Source: Salvelinus alpinus (lineage: Eukaryota; Chordata; Actinopteri; Salmoniformes; Salmonidae). From it: DNA of 64,000 bases. Every line of letters begins with the position of its first letter. Positions within the stretch are counted from its first letter, which is position 1. The position numbers and the translations under genes were made by a program. The DNA lies in NCBI RefSeq assembly GCF_045679555.1, contig NC_092091.1:11867918-11931917 (forward strand). The letters are read 5' to 3'. The notes under the pieces are model-generated. The model was given only the letters and a program-made list of their open reading frames with translations, had not been told where the DNA came from and made no database searches. Below, piece by piece: positions 57,332-64,000 of the stretch.

Positions 57332-57563
57332 CTGGAGGAAATGGATGTGATCCTCTGTGTGAGAGCTGCTCCAGCTCAGTGCTTCTCTTCCTCAGCTCAG
57401 CTATCTCCTGCTTCAATTGCTCAAGGAGACCTTCAGCTTGACTCAATTGAGCCTTCTCTTGGGCTCTGATCAGCTCCTTCAACTCAGAGCGCCTTCTCTC
57501 AAGGGAGCAGATCAGCTCAGTAAAGATCTGATCACTGTCCTCCACTGCTGTCTGTGCAGAGCG
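57332..57563 (-). pseudogene. copy D exon 3, 2-bp deletion
   Basis: 232 bp against 234. The plus strand reads CTCTGTGTGAGAG where A, B and C read CTCTGTGTGTGAGAG, changing [10 protein letters not shown] to a shifted end. Confidence 0.9.
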
Positions 57564-57589
57564 CTGTAGAGAGAGAGAGTGACTTGTCT

Positions 57590-57985
57590 CAATTTAATGA
57601 GCCATCCTCGTTACACTAACACCCCCCCTCCTAAAAACACATTCCGTGCCACCACAACCTCCACACAATCACATTTTACAGTACCCAACACCACAGTACA
57701 ATACACCATCCAGCACCACATTATACAGTACCCAACACCACAGTACAATACACCATCCAGCACCACATTATACAGTACCCAACACCACAGTATAATACAC
57801 CATCCAGCACCACATTATACAGCACCCAACACCACAGTACAATACACCATCCAGCACCACATTTTACAGTACCCAACACCACAGTATAATACACCATCCA
57901 GCACCACATTCCAACCGTACATCCAACCCCTCCTCTCCAGCCGTACAGACAGCCCCCCTGAGCCCCCATACCTCCTGACACATCT
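57590..57985 (-). mobile_element. Tx1-type LINE 3' fragment, copy D, with 47-bp repeats
   Basis: It follows a short GA run at 57570-57582 and has the usual 3' end. Five units of 47 bp (word CCCAACACCACAGTA) lie at 57673-57912, an expansion within the LINE 3' UTR not seen in the other copies. It continues after the solo LTR. Confidence 0.8.
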
Positions 57986-58390
57986 TGTCAGAGCTGCTAG
58001 GAGTACTGGGTGGAGTCGTCAAGCGCAGAGAGCAGGTATACAAGAACGTGGATTTATTTCCAGTAGACAGGGAAAACGATCATGCCCAAAACACACGGGC
58101 GCATGAAAATACCAGTCCAAACACACAGGACTAAACTGTCCGGAAAAATATAATATCCACATAACAATCCAACACCAAATAACAGAGAAACAAGCCCGCA
58201 CAAAAGCCAGCAGGCCTACTGCCCTTAAATAGGCTACCCACAAAACTAAACTCAAAACAGGTGCACCCAATCAGCCCAAACTAACAGAAACAAAAAGAAG
58301 AGAATCGATGGCAGCTAGTAGGCCGGTGACGACGACCGCCGAGTGCCGCCCGAACAGGAAGAGGCACCATCTTCGGCGGGATTCGTGACA
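57986..58390 (-). mobile_element. solo LTR (405 bp) with CATCT target duplication
   Basis: CATCT occurs at 57981-57985 and 58391-58395. On the minus strand it starts TGTCACGAATCC and resembles the LTR at 10870-11276. It splits the Tx1-type fragment. Confidence 0.9.
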
Positions 58391-58689
58391 CATCTCCACA
58401 CTGTTGATCATTTTGTAAAACTCAAACTCAATACTAAGGCATCAACAGTAACGGCATTACCCTGGCAACACAGACAAAACATGATGAACGGACACCCCTC
58501 CCCAACTCCCAGGTCATCCCGAGCCAACCAGCTATTGGTGTCCAGGGCTCCATGTAATACCCTCCACTGGATGACCCCTGACCTTTCCAGTACTGGGAGC
58601 TTATAGAGCACCCTCCACCTATACCCTGCCATGCTCTCAGCCCCCACAACCCCCTGCCACTGATGCCCCTTCACTCCCGCTTGGCCCAC
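58391..58689 (-). mobile_element. Tx1-type LINE fragment, continued (copy D)
   Basis: ORF2 C-terminal peptides WRVLYKLPVLERSGVIQWRV and the downstream end continue from 57985 once the LTR is removed. Confidence 0.82.
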
Positions 58690-60905
58690 CTCCGTACGGT
58701 ACAGTAGCCTGAATGTGCTGGGACCCAGCAGAATCTCACTACTACACTCATTCTCTCAATTCTCCATAATAACATTAATACCTCCAATAGTAGGTCACTC
58801 CTATTAGATTTACCAGATGATAAACTATTCAATACAGACAGAGAATCTGAGCATACTATCATTCTAACAGGTTGTACGTCCTCCACCCACTGGAGGACAA
58901 CTATTATCACCAACAGTTCAACTGTCAAGCAGTTTCCCTTCATCACTGACTTCTGACCAATCTTTCCTTTTCTCTACCAAGGTTAGATCAACAACAGGAT
59001 CTGGGAGTAACCATGGAGGAACACCCCCTCTCACCACAGAAGGGCCAACCTCCAACTCCCTCAAACCACTCTCATCAGCAAGCTTTCCAACTGTCCAACC
59101 AAAACCACCGCCTTGTCTACTAGTATATTCCCACAGTCATCTAGAACAGTAGCAGTGGGATGCTCAACCTCACAGCCTTTCAACCCAATAAGCTAATGAC
59201 AATTTATTACACCGTATATCCAAAGGCATCTCACCTGCCTCCACTAGTAAGACACATACAGATGTTGATTTAAATGCACCAATACATATCCTTAAAGCTA
59301 TATAGTGGATTCTGTCCAGCTTCTGAAGACAAGTCTTTGCTGCTGTTCCATAAACTATACACCCGTAATCAATTGTCGTCCTGATCAGAGCTCTATTTAT
59401 ATCCATCAACGATTGTCTGTTAGCACCCCATTCATAACCAGAGACCCACACAACCAACTACCACGAAAGTGATGGAATGAGAGAGAGAGAGAGACATCGT
59501 TACAACACTGTACATAGACATAATATAATGTTTCTTCTTCTTTGGAGTTTAACGGCGGTTGGAATCTAATATGTTGAATTTACGCCCCCAACTGCACTAT
59601 AATATAAATCTATTTTACTTTGTGATACAAAATTAACATTTAAAAAATAAAAATAATAATAATAATACCAGAAAAAATCCTTCCAACTAACCCTACACTC
59701 ATTAAAAACCCACTACCCCATTCCACTACTTTGACCCTATCTGCTCCTGCACCATGCCAACGACCTGGGAGGACGGGACACCACCACTCAACCCACCCTG
59801 GAACTCTTCTGAAGTCAAATCTCGTATGACCAAATACTTCTCTGCAGCTGCCACCACAACATCTATTTTCTGTGATTTAGGTTCCATTTCTGTGGTACAG
59901 TTGATAACCATTGCTATGAACGCTAAGAAGCTAACCTTACTGAAGCATATATCACTCGTTGGCCTATACCTCTGTGCTGGCACAGATCTACTACTCACAG
60001 GGATCCTCTCAGGATCCCTCACCCTTGACCCATCCTCCTCTACTTTCTTCACTGCCTCAGCATACGACACCTTCTGCACTACACTGACTCTATCCACCTC
60101 AATCTGCTTCTCTCTCACCGGACACTTCTGATCCCCAGCAACATGGACACCCCTACAGTTGACACACAACTTTATCCACCAAAACGACACAATCCTCTAT
60201 CCCATGACCTCCTGCACACTTCCCACATCTTGGAATCTCCCTCCTACAAACTGCTGCAACTTGACCATAAACGTTGCACCTGAAACAGCTCAGTGGATTC
60301 AACACAAAGACTCTAACAGGATAACTGATATATCCTAACATGACTTTGTCGACTCAAAACTCAAAAGGACTGACAGTGACTCAACTATTTCACCACGCTC
60401 ACCACCGGGTCTGCGTCACACCAAACGGCTGGCATCACAAACACCAGGAGTCTTCAACTTCAACTTCAATTGCTCCACCTCCACACTTAACACTACCCCA
60501 GAAAACACTCCTTTCAATGGTGCCCTGTTCCTAAGAGCAAAGCAAGAAACAGATCTTGACCCAAGTTGCGTGACACGGAGCTTCCACTCCCTCTGGTCAG
60601 AAGAAACACAAACAAATATCACAAGTCCACTACAGGTTACCTAGGTTACCTTCACTGATTCAACTGCACCCAACTCCTTTCCCACCCACCCTGAAACCAC
60701 TAATGGATCTGCCGAAAGGTATGGATACACTTTCTCCAAAAATGCAACTCCTACTGCACCAGATTCTTCTTTATCATGTCCATTGATGCCAGGCTCTGGT
60801 TCTGAACTCTTCACCACACCTTCTACCTCACTTAACTCTCCCTCATTCATTTCCATTTCACCTCCAGAACTCGGTCTGGTGCATGGCTCTCTCTGTTTGC
60901 CCTTG
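58690..60905 (-). mobile_element. RNase H-bearing LINE (I/Nimb-like), copy D, best-kept ORF1
   Basis: ORF1 has knuckles ([19 protein letters not shown] at 60341-60153, then [15 protein letters not shown] and PVREKQIEVDRVSVVQKVSY at 60190-59726). Further down are the post-RT piece (59457-59170) and the RNase H piece ([20 protein letters not shown], 58946-58671). The endonuclease and most of RT are deleted between about 59690 and 59460. Confidence 0.75.
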
Positions 60906-60914
60906 AATTATAAC

Positions 60915-61075
60915 ATTTGAAATGTCTCTATTCCTCTGAAAATTTTGTGAGTGTAATGTTTACTGTTCTTTTCTGATTGTTTATTTCACTTTTGATTAGT
61001 ATTTATTCCACCTGCTTCGGCAATGTAAACATATGTTTCCCATGCCAATAAAGACCTTCGAATTGAATTGAGAGA
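60915..61075 (+). mobile_element. LINE 3' tail, copy D
   Basis: Same tail and position as in copies A, B and C. Confidence 0.75.
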
Positions 61076-61177
61076 GGTATGTATAGGGGACATGAGTCAG
61101 TCATGGTTATTCATGGTTATGTGATGAGGTAGCCCCGCCTGCTACTTCAAAATCAGTGTCGGCCCAATAGGGAATGT

Positions 61178-61250
61178 CCTCTTGGTGTAACGGTCAAGAT
61201 GTTGGTTTCTCCCGCAGTAGACCTGGGTTCATATCCCGTCAGTTACATTA
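61178..61250 (+). other. tRNA-like sequence in intron 2 (copy D)
   Basis: Same as 13433-13503, with GGTTCATATCCC. Acceptor ends pair only partly. Probably a relic. Confidence 0.4.
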
Positions 61251-61389
61251 AGCAGTCTATTCTCTGAAAGGGGTCCAGACACCCTGTTCCCAACAGTGGG
61301 GTCAGTGGGATTGGAGAGGGGCCCCTCTCCTCTCTCTGACTGGAGGAGAGAAGTGAACTGGTGTGTCTCCTCTGGTCAACAAGACTCAC

Positions 61390-61485
61390 CTTGAAAGACT
61401 CCACAGCCTGTTGGAGCTCCTTCAGCTCCTTCTCTCTCTCCTGGAATCTCTGCTGGACCTTCTGCTGACTCATCCCCAGCTGCCT
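61390..61485 (-). CDS. copy D exon 2 (96 bp)
   Basis: Intact 32 codons (RQLGMSQQKVQQRF to AVESFK). Confidence 0.88.
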
Positions 61486-61689
61486 CTGTGGAGAATCACT
61501 CTTCAATGAGCTATCAAGCTGTAGTAGTCCAGTAGATCAATAGTATAGTAATGTGACATAGGGCCCATAGAGAGGAATTGTGATAGAAAAATGACATACT
61601 TATCTGATTTATTTGATATTAATAGTAAACAATGATATAATTATCTAAGAGTAAGACTGGCCTGCTAAGGCTGAGGTTTATTGTGTCCA

Positions 61690-64000
61690 CTCTATCTTCC
61701 TGCAGCTAGTCTGGGTTTTACTAGAGATAGTCTGGGTGTAGAGGACATGGGTTTTACTAGAGATAGTCTGGGTGTAGAGGACATGGGTTTTACTAGAGAT
61801 AGTCTGGGTGTAGAGGACATGGGTTTTAACAGAGATAGTCTGGGTGTAGAGGACATAGGTTTTACTAGAGATAGTCTGGGTGTAGAGGACATGGGTTTTA
61901 ACAGAGATAGTCTGGGTGTAGAGGACATGGGTTTTACTAGAGATAGTCTGGGTGTAGAGGACATGGGTTTTAATAGAGATAGTCTGGGTGTAGAGGACAT
62001 GGGTTTTAACAGAGATAGTCTGGGTGTAGAGGACATGGGTTTTACTAGAGATAGTCTGGGTGTAGAGGACATGGGTTTTAACAGAGATAGTCTGGGTGTA
62101 GAGGACATGGGTTTTACTACAGATAGTCTGGGTGTAGAGGACATGGGTTTTACTAGAGATAGTCTGGGTGTAGAGGACATGGGTTTTACTACAGATAGTC
62201 TGGGTGTAGAGGACATGGGTTTTACTAGAGATAGTCTGGGTGTAGAGGACATGGGTTTTAATAGAGATAGTCTGGGTGTAGAGGACATGGGTTTTAACAG
62301 AGATAGTCTGGGTGTAGAGGACATGGGTTTTACTAGAGATAGTCTGGGTGTAGAGGACATGGGTTTTACTACAGATAGTCTGGGTGTAGAGGACATGGGT
62401 TTTACTAGAGATAGTCTGGGTGTAGAGGACATGGGTTTTAATAGAGATAGTCTGGGTGTAGAGGACATGGGTTTTAACAGAGATAGTCTGGGTGTAGAGG
62501 ACATGGGTTTTACTAGAGATAGTCTGGGTGTAGAGGACATGGGTTTTACTAGAGATAGTCTGGGTGTAGAGGACATGGGTTTTACTAGCGATAGTCTGGG
62601 TGTAGAGGACATGGGTTTTACTAGAGATAGTCTGGGTGTAGAGGACATGGGTTTTACTAGAGATAGTCTGGGTGTAGAGGACATGGGTTTTACTAGAGAT
62701 AGTCTGGGTGTAGAGGACATGGGTTTTACTAGAGATAGTCTGGGTGTAGAGGACATGGGTTTTACTAGAGATAGTCTGAGTGTAGAGGACATGGGTTTTA
62801 CTAGAGATAGTCTGGGTGTAGAGGACATGGGTTTTACTAGAGATAGTCTGGGTGTAGAGGACATGGGTTTTACTAGAGATAGTCTGGGTGTAGAGGACAT
62901 GGGTTTTACTAGAGATAGTCTGGGTGTAGAGGACATGGGTTTTAATAGAGATAGTCTGGGTGTAGAGGACATGGGTTTTAACAGAGATAGTCTGGGTGTA
63001 GAGGACATGGGTTTTACTAGAGATAGTCTGGGTGTAGAGGACATGGGTTTTACTACAGATAGTCTGGGTGTAGAGGACATGGGATTTACTAGAGATAGTC
63101 TGGGTGTAGAGGACATGGGTTTTAATAGAGATAGTCTGGGTGTAGAGGACATGGGTTTTAACAGAGATAGTCTGGGTGTAGAGGACATGGGTTTTACTAG
63201 AGATAGTCTGGGTGTAGAGGACATGGGTTTTACTAGAGATAGTCTGGGTGTAGAGGACATGGGTTTTACTAGCGATAGTCTGGGTGTAGAGGACATGGGT
63301 TTTACTAGAGATAGTCTGGGTGTAGAGGACATGGGTTTTACTAGAGATAGTCTGGGTGTAGAGGACATGGGTTTTACTAGAGATAGTCTGGGTGTAGAGG
63401 ACATGGGTTTTACTAGAGATAGTCTGGGTGTAGAGGACATGGGTTTTACTAGAGATAGTCTGAGTGTAGAGGACATGGGTTTTACTAGAGATAGTCTGGG
63501 TGTAGAGGACATGGGTTTTACTAGAGATAGTCTGGGTGTAGAGGACATGGGTTTTACTAGAGATAGTCTGGGTGTAGAGGACATGGGTTTTACTAGCGAT
63601 AGTCTGGATGTAGAGGACATGGGTTTTACTAGAGATAGTCTGGGTGTAGAGGACATGGGTTTTACTAGCGATAGTCTGGATGTAGAGGACATGGGTTTTA
63701 CTAGAGATAGTCTGGGTGTAGAGGACATGGGTTTTAATAGAGATAGTCTGGGTGTAGAGGACATGGGTTTTACTAGAGATAGTCTGGGTGTAGAGGACAT
63801 GGGTTTTACTAGAGATAGTCTGAGTGTAGAGGACATGGGTTTTACTAGAGATAGTCTGGGTGTAGAGGACATGGGTTTTACTAGAGATAGTCTGGGTGTA
63901 GAGGACATGGGTTTAACTAGAGATAGTCTGGGTGTAGAGGACATGGGTTTTAACAGAGATAGTCTGGGTGTAGAGGACATGGGTTTTACTAGAGATAGTC
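61690..64000. repeat. 36-bp minisatellite, about 64 units, running off the right edge
   Basis: Unit words are TAGTCTGGGTGTAGAGGACA and TGGGTTTTACTAGAGA. Variants (AACAG, AATAG, ACTACAG, ACTAGCG, CTGAGTG) form a pattern that repeats every 684 bp. As 36 is a multiple of three, a frame of over 700 codons stays open on the minus strand; it is a repeat artefact, not a gene. The array sits in intron 1 of copy D. Confidence 0.97.

Larger units (their letters stand above)
56133..61485 (-). pseudogene. finTRIM-like gene, copy D, two frameshifts, 5' end outside the window
   Basis: Exons seen: exon 2 at 61485-61390, exon 3 at 57563-57332, exon 4 at 57221-57064, exon 5 at 56938-56879 and exon 6 at 56647-56133. 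Exon 3 is 232 bp (one GT unit lost from a TGTGTG run near 57360) and exon 4 is 158 bp (AC lost near 57128). Joined in order, the shifted frame meets a stop in exon 4 (TGT-GAG-TAA, near 57137), so the B30.2 domain would not be translated. Exon 6 itself is open. The RING exon would lie right of 64000, beyond the minisatellite in intron 1. Likely a pseudogene, unless the deletions are assembly errors. Confidence 0.8.

Noticed and set aside
61692-63980. 762-codon ORF of a repeated 12-residue peptide (MSSTPRLSLVKP)
   Set aside because: It is the translation of a 36-bp minisatellite in an intron. The frame is open only because the unit is a multiple of three; other frames are equally repetitive.
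61690-64000. CRISPR-like regular repeats
   Set aside because: Repeats are directly adjacent without unique spacers, and the genome is eukaryotic.

Overview
This window looks like nuclear DNA from a salmonid fish (trout, salmon or char). The genes have introns, the transposable-element load is very heavy, there are tRNA-derived SINEs carrying the HpaI site typical of salmonids, Tc1/mariner elements and several salmonid-type LINEs, and the genes belong to a fish-expanded TRIM family. No bacterial features, CRISPR arrays or convincing functional RNA genes were seen.

The host content is a head-to-tail cluster of finTRIM-like E3 ubiquitin ligase genes, all on the minus strand. Four copies were found, named A to D from left to right. 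Each uses the same six-exon plan: RING plus two B-boxes (597 bp), 96-bp coiled-coil exon, 234-bp coiled-coil exon, 160-bp exon, 60-bp exon, and a PRY-SPRY (B30.2) exon of 512-515 bp. Copy A (2625-14725, 553 aa) and copy B (18272-27591, 552 aa) are open throughout with good splice sites. Copy C (31310-50645) has lost the first 101 bp of its 234-bp exon, which is replaced by a (GA)n tract and a full-length LINE. Copy D (56133 to beyond the right edge) has 2-bp deletions in two exons and a premature stop; its RING exon would lie outside the window. An interferon-response-type motif sits about 50-65 bp upstream of the start codon in copies B and C and is degraded in A.

Region by region: 0-2.4 kb holds a LINE 3' end and a decayed transposon-type gene, and the homology of the cluster stops there. 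Copy A spans 2.4-14.7 kb, with an intact Tc1-like transposon in intron 4 and a LINE-rich intron 2. The region 14.7-18 kb is the A/B spacer with a SINE. Copy B spans 18-27.6 kb, with a near-full-length LINE inside an older LINE fragment. The region 27.6-31 kb is a spacer with a (TCTG)n tract and a 57-bp VNTR that starts in a 37-bp-arm palindrome. Copy C spans 31-50.6 kb, with a TTAA-flanked piggyBac-like element (itself carrying a solo LTR) in intron 5 and a 14-kb intron 2 built almost wholly of LINEs, including a Tx1-type LINE with an uninterrupted 1304-codon ORF2. The region 50.6-56 kb is a spacer with a SINE, a deleted Tc1-like element, a solo LTR and small tandem repeats. Copy D spans 56-61.5 kb. 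The rest, 61.7-64 kb, is a 36-bp minisatellite with higher-order structure running off the edge.

Shared and private insertions allow a relative chronology. An RNase H-bearing LINE, a LINE 3' tail and (in three copies) a tRNA-like sequence lie at matching intron-2 positions and so predate duplication. The Tc1, piggyBac-like and solo-LTR insertions have clean target duplications and are absent from paralogues, so they came later. A 62-bp minisatellite that includes the last codons and stop of each B30.2 exon varies from about 2 to 11 units between copies.
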